From positions 248,001 to 312,000 of the forward strand of contig NZ_QWGR01000003.1 in the NCBI RefSeq assembly GCF_003576475.1: a DNA stretch of 64,000 nt, read 5' to 3'. A model generated the notes under the pieces. The model had not been told where the DNA came from and ran no database searches. It saw nothing but the letters and a program-made list of their open reading frames with translations. Made by a program: the position numbers and the translations under genes. The stretch is from Maribellus luteus. Its GTDB lineage: Bacteria; Bacteroidota; Bacteroidia; Bacteroidales; Prolixibacteraceae. Below, one piece after another: positions 28,307 through 37,992 of this stretch (its first letter is position 1; each line of letters starts with the position of its first letter).

Positions 28307-28708
28307 ATGCAGTTAACAAAAAAAATATCATTGATAATCACTCTTTTTCTTTCAATACTGACGCTAACTTCCACGGCTCAGGTACCCAACGATATCATAA
28401 AAAGTTTTGACACCGGCGATTCAAAACTCCTTTCCGGCTTTTTTAACCCGAATGTTGAGCTGGTAGTTCTGGACAACGACAATGTTTACAGTAAATCGCA
28501 GGCCGAACAGATTGTTGCCAGTTTCTTTAATAGTTTTCCCCCGGTCATGGAAAATGCATTTACAGTGATCCACAACAGTGGAAAAGAAGGAGCTAAATCC
28601 GTTATCGGGAAACTTCAAACCACAAAGGGAAACTTCAGGGTTTATTTTCTGTTGAAAAAAACGGATGCAAAAGAATACATTCACCAGTTACGAATTGAAA
28701 AACAATAA
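28307..28708 (+). CDS. DUF4783 exported protein
   Basis: 133 residues. A signal peptide (LIITLFLSILTLTSTAQ) is followed by a small NTF2-like domain with NDIIKSFDTGDSKLLSGFF and KSQAEQIVASFF. This is the Bacteroidota family DUF4783, with no known function. It lies 12 bases upstream of the YihY-type gene and is likely cotranscribed with it. It diverges from rlmH. Confidence 0.85.
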   Translation: MQLTKKISLIITLFLSILTLTSTAQVPNDIIKSFDTGDSKLLSGFFNPNVELVVLDNDNVYSKSQAEQIVASFFNSFPPVMENAFTVIHNSGKEGAKSVIGKLQTTKGNFRVYFLLKKTDAKEYIHQLRIEKQ

Positions 28709-28720
28709 TCCCACCGTTGT

Positions 28721-29647
28721 ATGGGAACAAACCAAACTTTTGAACGGGTAAAAAAGTTAGGAGAGAACATTGTTGAACGCGCAAAAAAGATCTCACTTCC
28801 TTTGTTTGACGATGTTCCCTTGTACGATGTGGCACTGTTTTTCTGGAGAAGCATTGTTGACGGCTCAATAACAACCCGTGCATCAGCCATCGCATTTTCT
28901 TTCTTTGTTGCCCTCTTCCCTTTTATAATCTTCCTATTTACACTTATCCCTTATATAAAAATACCTAATTTTCAGGACGAACTATTTCTTTTTATAAAGC
29001 AGATTGTTCCTTCGAGTACCTTCACTACAATAGAAAAAACTTTAATTGAGATAATCACCATTCCAAGGAATGACAGACTTTGGCTAAACTTTTTAGCAGC
29101 CTTGTTTTTCGCGACCAACGGGCTCGCAGCTATGATGAGCGCTTTTGATGCCACCATTCACAGCATCCAGCGACGATCGTGGTGGAGCCAGCGGGTTACC
29201 GCCATTTACATGTTAATTATTTTATCAGTATTACTAACCGTTGCGATTGCCTTGTTAACCGGCGGGCAGGAATTCATTAAATACCTCGACCGCATAAACA
29301 TTATCCGCGACGACTTTCTGGTGGTGTTACTAACCATCAGTAAATGGATTATTACGGTCTCGTTGTTCTTTTTTGCTTACTCGTTTTTATACTACATGGC
29401 ACCCGCAAAAAAAACCAAATGGAGGTTTATCTCTGCCGGAGGTACATTAACAACCGTTTTAAGCATATTGGGGCTGATTGGTTTTACTTATTACATCAAT
29501 AACTTCAGCCAGTACAACGCACTGTACGGATCAATTGGCACACTGCTGATCATTTTATTACTAATGTACATGATGTCGCTTATCTTGCTGATCGGGTTCG
29601 AGCTAAACGCCAGTATTTACCAGGCACGTTCTGCATTAGAAGAATAG
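28721..29647 (+). CDS. YihY/virulence factor BrkB family membrane protein
   Basis: 308 residues with six predicted membrane helices, beginning near ASAIAFSFFVALFPFIIFLF. Family segments are RASAIAFS and NALYGSIGTLLIILLLMYMMS, ending LIGFELNAS. The family's role is not settled; the Bordetella BrkB name comes from serum resistance. An N-terminal amphipathic segment of about 45 residues precedes the first helix. It is cotranscribed with DUF4783. Confidence 0.92.
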   Translation: MGTNQTFERVKKLGENIVERAKKISLPLFDDVPLYDVALFFWRSIVDGSITTRASAIAFSFFVALFPFIIFLFTLIPYIKIPNFQDELFLFIKQIVPSSTFTTIEKTLIEIITIPRNDRLWLNFLAALFFATNGLAAMMSAFDATIHSIQRRSWWSQRVTAIYMLIILSVLLTVAIALLTGGQEFIKYLDRINIIRDDFLVVLLTISKWIITVSLFFFAYSFLYYMAPAKKTKWRFISAGGTLTTVLSILGLIGFTYYINNFSQYNALYGSIGTLLIILLLMYMMSLILLIGFELNASIYQARSALEE

Positions 29648-29670
29648 GATTACTTTATCAGTTATCCAAA

Positions 29671-29698
29671 ACTCTGAACACTAAACTCTGAACTACTT
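29671..29698 (+). repeat. Degenerate heptad repeat (ACTNNNN x4), site 1
   Basis: Four consecutive 7-base units in perfect phase: ACTCTGA (twice), ACACTAA and ACTACTT. It lies at the convergent junction between the YihY gene and the first rhomboid, and its last bases overlap the rhomboid stop. Confidence 0.5.
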
Positions 29699-30574
29699 TC
29701 TCCCCTGCTTAAACAACAGCTCCTTTTCTTCTTTGGTGAGGCTATCGTAACCCGATTTACCGATTTTATCCAGAATCCGGTTGATTTCCTCCTGTTTCAG
29801 ATGTTGTTGATGTGCGTATTCATGGTCGTTTCGGGGTGGCTGTTTGTACGTTACTTTCATTCGGCTTTTGGGTTTAAAAGAACCTTTTAGAAATTCAGCC
29901 AAACGATCAATCAAATCAACCAAACCTGCTCCCCAATCTTTTCCGCGGCGCAGCTGGGAAATGTAAAACCAGCCCCAAAAGGCACCTCCCAAATGGGCAA
30001 TGTTTCCCCCGGGATTGGAGGTTGAAATTCCTATTACTGAAAGCAAGACATAAAATGCAGCCACATATTTTAAAGGGAACTTACCAATAAAAAACAAGTA
30101 AATCTCCCGGTTCGGATCGTAAAAAGAAACGGCTACCAAAACTGCCATAATGGATGCCGAAGCCCCCAGCAACAGTCCGTAAACAGAGTCGAATGCAGGA
30201 AACACATTGTAGGCCACAATATAAAAAGCAGCCCCCATAAGTCCTCCCAGCAAATACACACTCAGTAATTTGCTTCCTTCAAAATGATAAAGAAACAACT
30301 GCCCAAACCAGTACAATCCTAGTATGTTAAATATCAGATGAAGAAAACCCGCGTGCAAAAACATATAAGTTAACGGGGTCCAGGGCCGGTGCAGCAACTC
30401 ACTGGTTACGGAAGGAACCGCCAGCCAGTCGACAAGTGAAAAAGGTTGTCCGGCGAGGTAAAACACAACCCCGATAATTTTTAACACCAGGAAAACCCCG
30501 ATATTGATGTAGATCAGCCGGGTTAATACCGATCCTTCTTTAAACGTTCGTTTTATGTCGCCCCAAATGTCCAC
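29693..30574 (-). CDS. Rhomboid-family intramembrane protease (downstream copy)
   Basis: 293 residues with six or seven helices. Key parts are MFLHAGFLHLIFNILGLYWFG (the HxxxN loop region), GASASIMAVLV with the nucleophile Ser139, and NPGGNIAHLGGAFWG with the catalytic His194. The nucleophile motif is GASA and not the usual GxSG, although the Ser-His pair is retained. A cytoplasmic C-terminal tail of about 90 residues is basic and contains QEEINRILDKIGKSGYDSLT, a segment common in Bacteroidota rhomboids. It follows the other rhomboid gene after 15 bases. Confidence 0.9.
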   Translation of the reverse strand: MDIWGDIKRTFKEGSVLTRLIYINIGVFLVLKIIGVVFYLAGQPFSLVDWLAVPSVTSELLHRPWTPLTYMFLHAGFLHLIFNILGLYWFGQLFLYHFEGSKLLSVYLLGGLMGAAFYIVAYNVFPAFDSVYGLLLGASASIMAVLVAVSFYDPNREIYLFFIGKFPLKYVAAFYVLLSVIGISTSNPGGNIAHLGGAFWGWFYISQLRRGKDWGAGLVDLIDRLAEFLKGSFKPKSRMKVTYKQPPRNDHEYAHQQHLKQEEINRILDKIGKSGYDSLTKEEKELLFKQGRK

Positions 30575-30589
30575 TTCGTATTTTCGCTT

Positions 30590-31312
30590 TTAATAAAAAT
30601 GCCTCGAATTCTTGTTCCAGTGCCGGATCATAAAATACCCGAACAACATACCTCCCAGGTGCGCAAAGTGAGCCACATTACTTCCGGGTTGTGAAATACC
30701 CAGAATCAACTCAAGTACTCCGTAACCAATCACAAAATACTTTGCTTTGATCGGGATGGGCGGAAAAAGCAGCATCAACTCGGTATTGGGGAACAGCATT
30801 CCAAAGCCCAGCAAAATTCCAAACACAGCTCCCGACGCACCCACAGTTGGCGTATTCAAAATCATTGTCAGCTTTTCAGAAAGAGTATTCGGAATGTACT
30901 TGCCCTGCATTGCCAGGTCTTTAAAATAATCGAGCTGTTCGGGAGCGATTTTTGAAACCACCGACTGGTACTCAAGATAATTTACAAAAGTATGCAAGGC
31001 TGCCGCTCCCAGGCCTGTTACCAGGTAAAAGGTAAGAAACCGTTTGGGTCCCCAAACACTTTCCAACACACGCCCAAACATATACAAGGCAAACATATTG
31101 AAGAAAATATGCCCGATGCTTCCGTGCATAAACATGTGCGTAAACAACTGGTGTAGCCTGAAATGATCGGATGCGGGAAAATACAAACCCAGGTATTTGT
31201 ACAAATCAATGCCGGCTTGCTCGAGCACCACCGTCATAAGAAAAAACAATGCGTTTACCAGGATTAGGTTTTTTACCACTGGTGGCATATTGAGTGCAGG
31301 TCTGTAATTCAT
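30590..31312 (-). CDS. Rhomboid-family intramembrane serine protease (upstream copy)
   Basis: 240 residues with six helices. LFTHMFMHGSIGHIFFNMFALYMFG gives the oxyanion-hole His and Asn, VGASGAVFG the nucleophile Ser160, and SNVAHFAHLGGMLFG the catalytic His (His215 or 218). All core residues are intact. The pair of adjacent rhomboids is a recurring Bacteroidota arrangement. Substrates are unknown. The tandem heptad repeat at 31317-31351 sits just before its start. Confidence 0.94.
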   Translation of the reverse strand: MNYRPALNMPPVVKNLILVNALFFLMTVVLEQAGIDLYKYLGLYFPASDHFRLHQLFTHMFMHGSIGHIFFNMFALYMFGRVLESVWGPKRFLTFYLVTGLGAAALHTFVNYLEYQSVVSKIAPEQLDYFKDLAMQGKYIPNTLSEKLTMILNTPTVGASGAVFGILLGFGMLFPNTELMLLFPPIPIKAKYFVIGYGVLELILGISQPGSNVAHFAHLGGMLFGYFMIRHWNKNSRHFY

Positions 31313-31316
31313 ATTC

Positions 31317-31351
31317 CAAAAGTTAGAAGTCGGAAGTTAGAAGTCGGAACA
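31317..31351 (-). repeat. Degenerate heptad repeat (ACTNNNN), site 2
   Basis: On the plus strand AGTTAGAAGTCGGA occurs twice in direct tandem (31321-31334 and 31335-31348). On the minus strand this reads in 7-base steps as ACTTCTA and ACTTCCG alternating, then ACTTTTG. It lies between mutL and the upstream rhomboid. Confidence 0.55.
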
Positions 31352-31464
31352 GAACCGTCTCAAAAACTACCGATTTTTTATTATAAAAACTAAACATTCA
31401 TTTCAGGCTGGAAGTTTACAATAGCCGTTCCATTTTATCATTCGCTGAAAATAGCGACAATCTG

Positions 31465-33324
31465 TCATCTTAAAAAACCTTTTTCAATGTCTTCAAGAGG
31501 AATGATGTTCAGCACTTTCTTCCCGTCGGGGGTAAAATTTGGCGTGGAGCAGGCAAAAAGATTATCGATCAAATGATCCACTTCCTCCTGCTTCAGGTCG
31601 ATTCCGTAATTCAGCGCCGAAGCTTTTGCCAGCGAAAGGGCAATCTGTTCTTTTGCCTTGGTGCGTGCATCTACCGGCGAATTTTTATATTCTTCCAGTA
31701 ATTTTTCAACAATCAATTCCGGAGAGGTAACATCCAAAACCCCGGGAGTTCCGTTAATAACAAAGGTGTCCTTTCCAAATTCCCGGATATCAAATCCCAG
31801 CGACAGCAAATCTTCAAGAATCGATCTCAACACCGCAGCATCAGCCGGGTTCAGCTCAATGGTTTGCGGAAAAAGCTGTTGCTGGCTGGCCACCGAATCC
31901 GATTTCAGCACTTCCAAAAACTGCTCGAACAAAATACGTTCGTGAGCACGCCGCTGGTCAATCACCATTAATCCCGATTTCACCGGGGTAAGAATATAAC
32001 GCTGTTTAAGTTGAAGCACTTTTTTGCCGGTAAAATGCTCGGCCCGCGCCTCCGAAAAGTCAACCGATTGTCTTACTGCAACCGGCTCGTTTTCTGTCTT
32101 TATTTTTAGTTGAACTCCTTCGTACAAATCTTCCCAGTTATCCAGGTTCTTCTTCTCGCGAAAAGTGGTGGTTGAAGAGGGCGTATAACTTCCTCCCGAA
32201 TGCTGTTTGTCGGTATCAAACGGATTGTAATCGGGATTGATCTTGATATCGGGAAAGCGGATTCCTTCGGCGCTGCGTTTGGGCACCGGAATATCGATAC
32301 TTCCGCTCTGGTCGAAATCGATGGACGGAACCACGTTGTGTTTTCCGAGCGATTCGCGTATGGCCGCATGAACAATCGGCCAGATGTCCCGTTCGTTCTC
32401 GAACTTAATTTCCGTCTTTGTCGGATGTACGTTGATATCGATACTTCCCGGATCCAGTTCCAGAAACAAGAAATATGAAGGGTACGAATCGGGCGGTAAC
32501 AATTGCTCGTAGGCCTGCATTATTGCCTTATGAAAATAAGGGTGCCGCATAAACCTGCCGTTCACAAAAAAGAACTGCTCTCCCATTGTTTTCCGGGCAA
32601 ATTTTGGTTGCCCGATAAACCCAAAGATCTTTACAATGCTGGTATCCTCGTCGACATTTACCAGACTCTGTGCCAGACTTTTCCCAAACACATCCACGAT
32701 CCGCTTGCGGTAATTGGCCGCCGGGAGTTCGTAAACCGGTGTTCCGTTGTGGATGAGCGAAAAGCGGATTCCGGGATTGGGCAGCGCCACCCGCTGAACT
32801 TCCCAGATAATATGTTTTAATTCGGTTGAATTGGCTTTCAAAAATTTCCGGCGGGCCGGAACATTGAAAAACAGGTTTTTGATCAGAAAATTTGTGCCAT
32901 TGTTTACGCCGGCCGGTTCCTGGGTTTTTACTTCGGAACCAATAATATGGATAAACGTTCCCAGTTCATCTTCCACTTTTTTGGTGCGCAGCTCCACATC
33001 GGCAATGGCCGCAATCGAAGCCAGCGCTTCGCCCCTGAATCCCATGGTGCGAATACAAAAAAGATCGTTGGCATTTTTTATTTTCGAGGTAGCATGCCGC
33101 TCAAAAGCCATGCGGGCGTCGGTGGGCGACATGCCACATCCGTTGTCACTGATCTGAATCAGGGTTTTTCCTGCATCTTTTATGTTGATGGTAATTTCGG
33201 TGGCCCCGGCATCGAGTGCATTTTCTACCAATTCTTTCACCACTGATGCCGGACGTTGAATGACTTCGCCCGCAGCTATCTGGTTGGCAACTGCATCAGG
33301 TAATAACTGGATGATATCGCTCAA
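31465..33324 (-). CDS. mutL: DNA mismatch repair protein MutL
   Basis: 619 residues. The GHKL ATPase domain has ELVENALDAGATEI, DNGCGM, ATSKI and TMGFRGEALASI. A linker follows (about residues 340-420). The C-terminal dimerisation domain includes VIDQRRAHERILFEQF, the site of the metal-binding DQHA(x)2E(x)4E motif of endonuclease MutLs. Here His-Ala reads Arg-Arg, while both acidic residues remain. The ATP-dependent matchmaker works with MutS (2018-4636). It lies 45 bases after the small membrane-anchored gene, in the same direction. Confidence 0.97.
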   Translation of the reverse strand: MSDIIQLLPDAVANQIAAGEVIQRPASVVKELVENALDAGATEITINIKDAGKTLIQISDNGCGMSPTDARMAFERHATSKIKNANDLFCIRTMGFRGEALASIAAIADVELRTKKVEDELGTFIHIIGSEVKTQEPAGVNNGTNFLIKNLFFNVPARRKFLKANSTELKHIIWEVQRVALPNPGIRFSLIHNGTPVYELPAANYRKRIVDVFGKSLAQSLVNVDEDTSIVKIFGFIGQPKFARKTMGEQFFFVNGRFMRHPYFHKAIMQAYEQLLPPDSYPSYFLFLELDPGSIDINVHPTKTEIKFENERDIWPIVHAAIRESLGKHNVVPSIDFDQSGSIDIPVPKRSAEGIRFPDIKINPDYNPFDTDKQHSGGSYTPSSTTTFREKKNLDNWEDLYEGVQLKIKTENEPVAVRQSVDFSEARAEHFTGKKVLQLKQRYILTPVKSGLMVIDQRRAHERILFEQFLEVLKSDSVASQQQLFPQTIELNPADAAVLRSILEDLLSLGFDIREFGKDTFVINGTPGVLDVTSPELIVEKLLEEYKNSPVDARTKAKEQIALSLAKASALNYGIDLKQEEVDHLIDNLFACSTPNFTPDGKKVLNIIPLEDIEKGFLR

Positions 33325-33369
33325 AGTAAGATTTTTATTCGATTAAAAATGAGTAGTATAACAAGTTGA

Positions 33370-33678
33370 TTAGCCTAAAAAGTCAGAATAAAAAAACAGG
33401 TAAAGAACCAGTGCAAGAATCAGAAAGATCCAGATCAACCGGCGGCTTTGCGACCTGCGCGCATCTTCCGAGGTGCGCGAAAGTCCTCCCTGCGAACGGA
33501 ACTGCCCCTTAACGTTTGGACGATAAGGTCTTCCGTCATCTACTTTTTCATCCACAATTCCCATTTCCTCCTTTATCCTGCGTTCGCGTTCATCCCGAGC
33601 TTCCTTGTCAGGATCCCAAAAACGTGGAGTAATTCCGAACTTCTTCGTTCCGGGTGTATGAAAAAATCTGCCAATCAT
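33370..33678 (-). CDS. Small hypothetical protein with a C-terminal membrane anchor
   Basis: 102 residues from the ATG at 33678. The first 80 are hydrophilic (FHTPGTKKFGITPRFWDPDKEARDERE and on, in parts), rich in Arg, Glu and Asp. One C-terminal helix (LIWIFLILALVLYLFFYSDF) would make it tail-anchored, with the bulk in the cytoplasm. I recognise no characterised family, though such small proteins just upstream of mutL are seen in related genomes (from memory). A -7 box lies 18 bases upstream. Confidence 0.8.
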   Translation of the reverse strand: MIGRFFHTPGTKKFGITPRFWDPDKEARDERERRIKEEMGIVDEKVDDGRPYRPNVKGQFRSQGGLSRTSEDARRSQSRRLIWIFLILALVLYLFFYSDFLG

Positions 33679-33696
33679 TGTCTTAGAATTTATGTA

Positions 33697-33704
33697 CAAA
33701 GATA
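33697..33704 (-). promoter_or_regulatory. Likely -7 box for the small membrane protein-mutL unit
   Basis: TATCTTTG on the minus strand matches TAnnTTTG and lies 18 bases before the ATG at 33678. Confidence 0.45.
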
Positions 33705-33771
33705 ACCTTTATTCCGCAAAAATTATTCCATTGGTCCCACCTGATCCTGAAAGAAAACCGGATAAAATGCA

Positions 33772-34920
33772 TCAAAGCGACTTCTCAAGTATCCAGGTTA
33801 ACTGTTCGTCGGTTAACTCTAGCGGATTCCCTTTCATGCTGCTGGCGGCTTTTGCTTTTTGCACCAATCCCGGGAAATCGTCCGGAGTAAGGCCAAATGC
33901 TGCCAGTGACGGAACATTTAATTCTGTGATCAGATTTTCGGCCCAAACCACGGCATCTTCTGCCTTTGCCAGTTCACTACCGGTAAGGATCCGGGCCAGT
34001 TCGTCGTATTTCGCAACACTGTGTCCTTTTTCTTTCAATGCCTCAATGTTCGTTTCCATTACCGCGGCCATCAGGCTGGCACAAACCGTACCATGCGGGA
34101 TCGGGAATAACCCGCCCATTGGCGCGGCAAAACCATGAACTGCCCCCAGTTTTACATTCGCCAATGCCATTCCACCCAGCAAACTTGCCATCGACATGTC
34201 GGCTCTGGCAGCCTCATCGTTCCCGTTTTTACAGGCTTTTGCCAGGGACCTTGCAATGCGCTGCATTCCTTCCCGGCAAATCATATCATTAAACGGATTG
34301 GCCTGATTCGAAACAAAGGTTTCCATCAGGTGCGTAAAGGCATCGAGGCCGGTGCTCGCAGTCAGAGCCGACGACATGGAGTAAGTCAGTGTCGGGTCGA
34401 CCACCGCCACGTCGGGATACATAAAATTACTCCGAAGACTCACCTTCACACTGTTTTCAGGTGATTTGATGACCGAATTTTTAGTGACTTCGGCCCCCGT
34501 CCCCGATGTGGTCGGAATCGCAATACATGGCAACGATTTCTGAGTCAAGGCTTTTCCATGCCCGATCACCTCCAGATATTCCATCAAATCTCCCGGATTG
34601 GTGGCCATTGCCGCAATGGCTTTTCCGGCATCCATCACACTTCCGCCCCCCAAAGCAAGCACCACCTCACACTTTGTACTGCGAGCCAGTTCTGTACCTT
34701 TGTTTATCTGGTGGGTAGTAGGCTCCGATTCAACCGAAAAGAAAAAAACCTCTGTACCAGGCACAAGCTTTTCTGACAAAGCTATTGCCCGTTCCGGGTT
34801 CTTTCCCGTAACAATCAACACTTTCGTACCATATCCCGAAATCAAGTCCGGAACCTTGTTTACGGCATGATTGCCAAAGACAACCTGTGACGCCGTTGCA
34901 AATGAAAAACTAAATGACAT
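33772..34920 (-). CDS. Iron-containing alcohol dehydrogenase
   Basis: 382 residues, group III. The NAD-binding GGGSVMD motif is intact, followed by PTTSGTGAEVT. The metal ligands fall in the expected places: Asp and His in TGLDAFTHLMET, then His residues in VHGFAAPMGGLFPIPHG. Group III includes butanol dehydrogenases, lactaldehyde reductase and 1,3-propanediol dehydrogenase, and the substrate cannot be fixed. The ABM gene precedes it by 46 bases, probably in the same unit. Confidence 0.94.
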   Translation of the reverse strand: MSFSFSFATASQVVFGNHAVNKVPDLISGYGTKVLIVTGKNPERAIALSEKLVPGTEVFFFSVESEPTTHQINKGTELARSTKCEVVLALGGGSVMDAGKAIAAMATNPGDLMEYLEVIGHGKALTQKSLPCIAIPTTSGTGAEVTKNSVIKSPENSVKVSLRSNFMYPDVAVVDPTLTYSMSSALTASTGLDAFTHLMETFVSNQANPFNDMICREGMQRIARSLAKACKNGNDEAARADMSMASLLGGMALANVKLGAVHGFAAPMGGLFPIPHGTVCASLMAAVMETNIEALKEKGHSVAKYDELARILTGSELAKAEDAVVWAENLITELNVPSLAAFGLTPDDFPGLVQKAKAASSMKGNPLELTDEQLTWILEKSL

Positions 34921-34966
34921 ACAAAAAATTTACTTCCGGAGATCCAGCTGTTCGGACTATTGTAAA

Positions 34967-35275
34967 TTACTCCCAGCTTTCGTCTTCCGGAAAAACATTA
35001 TAAAATACAGAGGATGTGCGTGGTTCGGCCATCATGTCTGAAACGGTTTCGCGCCATCGCTGATAATGTTCCGTCATTTTATGCCGTGCCGGATCCTCGT
35101 AGTGCCGGTAAACTTCCACGAGAACAAAGCGGGTCGGGTCGTCTTGTTGTTGCACAATATCGAAGCGTGCAACCCCCGGCTCCAAAAGACTGTTCTTTGC
35201 ATTCTCGATAGTAGCCTCCATAAAATCCTCTACATAATCCTTTTTTACATGAACAAAAACATGAACGATGTACAT
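34967..35275 (-). CDS. Antibiotic biosynthesis monooxygenase (ABM) domain protein, LsrG-like
   Basis: 102 residues, one ferredoxin-like ABM domain. Typical parts are [45 protein letters not shown] and a His-rich helix with [10 protein letters not shown]. Members include LsrG, quinol monooxygenases and small heme-free oxygenases. With the neighbouring alcohol dehydrogenase this may be a detoxification or small-carbon step; that is inference. Confidence 0.9.
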   Translation of the reverse strand: MYIVHVFVHVKKDYVEDFMEATIENAKNSLLEPGVARFDIVQQQDDPTRFVLVEVYRHYEDPARHKMTEHYQRWRETVSDMMAEPRTSSVFYNVFPEDESWE

Positions 35276-35414
35276 AACTTTGCTTTTTTATTTTCAGACA
35301 CTTGAACACCCAACGCACAATCATCGGGCTCTACAAAATTGGAAAATATTTCCTGAAACACTCAACCTTTTCAAACATAATTTAATAGAAAGAATTCGCG
35401 CTCAAAACGACTGA

Positions 35415-36479
35415 TTACAACCACTTTTTACGTTTGAAATAATAGAGCAAACCACCTGCCAGCAATAGGATTATTCCCCAAAGAATGGGGTAAGAATATT
35501 TGTAATCGAGCTCGGGCATGTACCTGAAATTCATTCCGTAAATGCCGGCAACAAAAGTCAGCGGAATGAAGATGGAAGCAAAAATGGTGAGTGTTTTCAT
35601 CACTTCGTTCATTTTGTTGCTCATATTGGAGTTGTAGATATTGAGCTGATCCGAAACCAGACTGTTGTATAGCTCGATGGCATCGGTACATTGCACCGCC
35701 AGTTCGTACAAGTCGGCCAGAAATTTCCGGTTCTTCTCCTGAATATAGGAGTCTTCCGTACGATTGAGAAGGACCAGAAAATCGCGGACCGGCCGGATTG
35801 ATTTGCGCAGGTAATTCAATTCGGTTTTGAACTGATAGATCTCTTCCACAATTTTTGTATCCATTTGCCGGAACAGCCGGTCTTCAAGGTCTTCCACCTT
35901 TGTTCCGATGCTTTCAATCAGGATGGTATAATTATCAACAATTGTATCCATTAGTGCATACGCGAGGTAATCATTCCCATGGCTACGAATCCGGCCTTTG
36001 TTTTTCCGAATCCGCTCGCGCACCGGGTTAAACACATCTCCCCTCCGCTCCTGCAAAGTAATGATACAGTCTTTCCGAAGAATGATGGTGATTTGCTCGG
36101 CATGAATCCGGTTTGAGTTCCCGACCTGGTGCATCATTTTCATGATAAAAGCATCGTAAGTCTCCCCGTTTTCGTATTTCGGCTGCTGGTCGGTATTCAG
36201 AATATCTTCAAGCAAAAGCCCCGGAAGTTCAAACTCCGAGCCCAGGTTTTGAATCATATCCAGGTCGTGTATCCCGTATATATTGATCCAGTTTACAGCC
36301 TCCGGGTTTAGTTTCTCCAGTGCTTCGCGGGTGCTGCCCACTTCTTCTTCCACCAAACTATCCGTATCAATCTGCATGAATTGTATGATGGACTTCTCCA
36401 TCTTTTGCTTACCGATCAGCACCAGCGAACCCGGTACCAATCCCTTTGCCTTTGAACGGTCTTTTAAAAATCGTGCCAT
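35415..36479 (-). CDS. corA: CorA-family magnesium/cobalt transporter
   Basis: 354 residues. The soluble domain is followed by a long coiled stalk (about residues 200-290). Two C-terminal membrane helices carry the ion-selective motif YGMNF between them, and the end is basic (FKRKKWL). The family loop after GMN, here RYMPELDYKYSYP, is acidic as expected. It is monocistronic. Confidence 0.95.
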   Translation of the reverse strand: MARFLKDRSKAKGLVPGSLVLIGKQKMEKSIIQFMQIDTDSLVEEEVGSTREALEKLNPEAVNWINIYGIHDLDMIQNLGSEFELPGLLLEDILNTDQQPKYENGETYDAFIMKMMHQVGNSNRIHAEQITIILRKDCIITLQERRGDVFNPVRERIRKNKGRIRSHGNDYLAYALMDTIVDNYTILIESIGTKVEDLEDRLFRQMDTKIVEEIYQFKTELNYLRKSIRPVRDFLVLLNRTEDSYIQEKNRKFLADLYELAVQCTDAIELYNSLVSDQLNIYNSNMSNKMNEVMKTLTIFASIFIPLTFVAGIYGMNFRYMPELDYKYSYPILWGIILLLAGGLLYYFKRKKWL

Positions 36480-36548
36480 TACCTGAATGTTTCCCTAAAG
36501 ATACTATTTAAAGAAGTTAATACAATTTACCCCTTAACACCTGCTAAC

Positions 36549-36585
36549 AAAAAAACTCCATTCGAAACGCATTGTTCAAATGGAG
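36549..36585 (-). terminator. Intrinsic terminator after der
   Basis: On the minus strand CTCCATTTGAA pairs with TTCGAATGGAG (one T-G) around a short loop, followed by seven T. It lies 30 bases past the der stop. Confidence 0.75.
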
Positions 36586-36614
36586 CTTTGTATCTTTCTT
36601 TGAAGGTTCTATTC

Positions 36615-37925
36615 CTATTTTTGGCGGAAAAAGATCTGAATCGGTACGCCGGTAAAGTTAAAATTATCGCGCAACTGATTCTCGATATAGCGTTTGTAGG
36701 GTTCGCGAATGTACTGCGGCAGGTTGGCAAACAAGGCAAACGTTGGCGTTGGCGATGGCAACTGCGTACAATACTTAATTTTGACAAACTTACCTTTTAC
36801 AGCGGGTGGCCCGTAATTTTCGACAGCGCCCAGCAATACTTCGTTCAATTCCGAAGTTTTGATACGCTGCTTCCGGTTTTCGTACACTTCCATGGCTGTT
36901 TCGAGCGCTTTGTGCACACGCTGCTTGGTAAGTGCCGAAATAAAAATGATCGGAACATCGGTAAACGGGGCAAAACGTTCCTGGATTTGTTCGGCAAACT
37001 TTTTGGTTGAATGCGTATCCTTCTCAATCAAATCCCACTTGTTTACCAGCACCACAACCCCTTTTTTATTGCGAACAATCAGGTTGAAAATATTCACATC
37101 CTGAGCCTCCACTCCACGGGTGGCATCAAGAATCAGCAAACACACATCCGAGCTTTCGATGGTGCGAACCGAGCGCAACACCGAGTAAAACTCAAGATCT
37201 TCATTCACTTTTCCCTTCTTCCGCAACCCGGCGGTATCGACGATCATAAAATCGTGCCCAAATTTATTGTAGCGGGTATGAATGGAATCGCGGGTAGTCC
37301 CGGCCACATCGGTCACAATGTTGCGGTTTTCCCCGGTCAATGCATTGATAAAAGATGATTTCCCCACATTCGGCCTTCCAACCACCGACAAGTGAGGTAA
37401 CTCATGCTCCTCATCCGCATCCGATGTTTTGGGAAGTTTATCCACCAGTACATCAAGCATATCGCCTGTACCACTGCCGGTCATGGATGAAATACAAAAG
37501 ATCTCACCCAAACCCAAACCATAAAATTCCTGTGCATCGAGGATACGCTGGTTGTTGTCCACTTTGTTAACCACCAGCACTACTTCTTTTTTACTTCTGC
37601 GAAGGATGTTTGCGACGGCGTCATCAAGATCGGTTATCCCGGATTCAACATCAACTACAAACATTATCACGTCCGCCTCATCAATCGCCAGGTGCACCTG
37701 TTTGTTGATCTCCGCTTCAAACACATCATCCGAATTTACCACGTAACCACCTGTATCGATTACCGAAAATTCAACGCCGTTCCACTGGCTTTTCCCATAA
37801 TTCCGGTCGCGGGTTACACCGGCCGTCTCATCCACGATGGCTTTACGCTGTTCAATCAAACGGTTAAAAAGCGTGGATTTTCCAACGTTGGGTCTTCCTA
37901 CAATTGCTGCTATTTTGCTGCTCAT
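36615..37925 (-). CDS. der: Ribosome biogenesis GTPase Der (EngA)
   Basis: 436 residues with two tandem G domains. Each has a P-loop, [12 protein letters not shown] and [12 protein letters not shown], and each has NKVD or NKWD for the base. DTAG and DTGG switch II motifs are present. The C-terminal KH-like domain ends HPx-like PIQIFFRQK. Der is essential for 50S maturation. It is just downstream of era, so two ribosome-assembly GTPases are consecutive. Confidence 0.97.
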   Translation of the reverse strand: MSSKIAAIVGRPNVGKSTLFNRLIEQRKAIVDETAGVTRDRNYGKSQWNGVEFSVIDTGGYVVNSDDVFEAEINKQVHLAIDEADVIMFVVDVESGITDLDDAVANILRRSKKEVVLVVNKVDNNQRILDAQEFYGLGLGEIFCISSMTGSGTGDMLDVLVDKLPKTSDADEEHELPHLSVVGRPNVGKSSFINALTGENRNIVTDVAGTTRDSIHTRYNKFGHDFMIVDTAGLRKKGKVNEDLEFYSVLRSVRTIESSDVCLLILDATRGVEAQDVNIFNLIVRNKKGVVVLVNKWDLIEKDTHSTKKFAEQIQERFAPFTDVPIIFISALTKQRVHKALETAMEVYENRKQRIKTSELNEVLLGAVENYGPPAVKGKFVKIKYCTQLPSPTPTFALFANLPQYIREPYKRYIENQLRDNFNFTGVPIQIFFRQK

Positions 37926-37992
37926 TTCTTTCTTCTTTGTTTAAGGACCAAAGTCCGGTGTTTCCTGTTATTGCCTAACAAGAAATTCTCAT

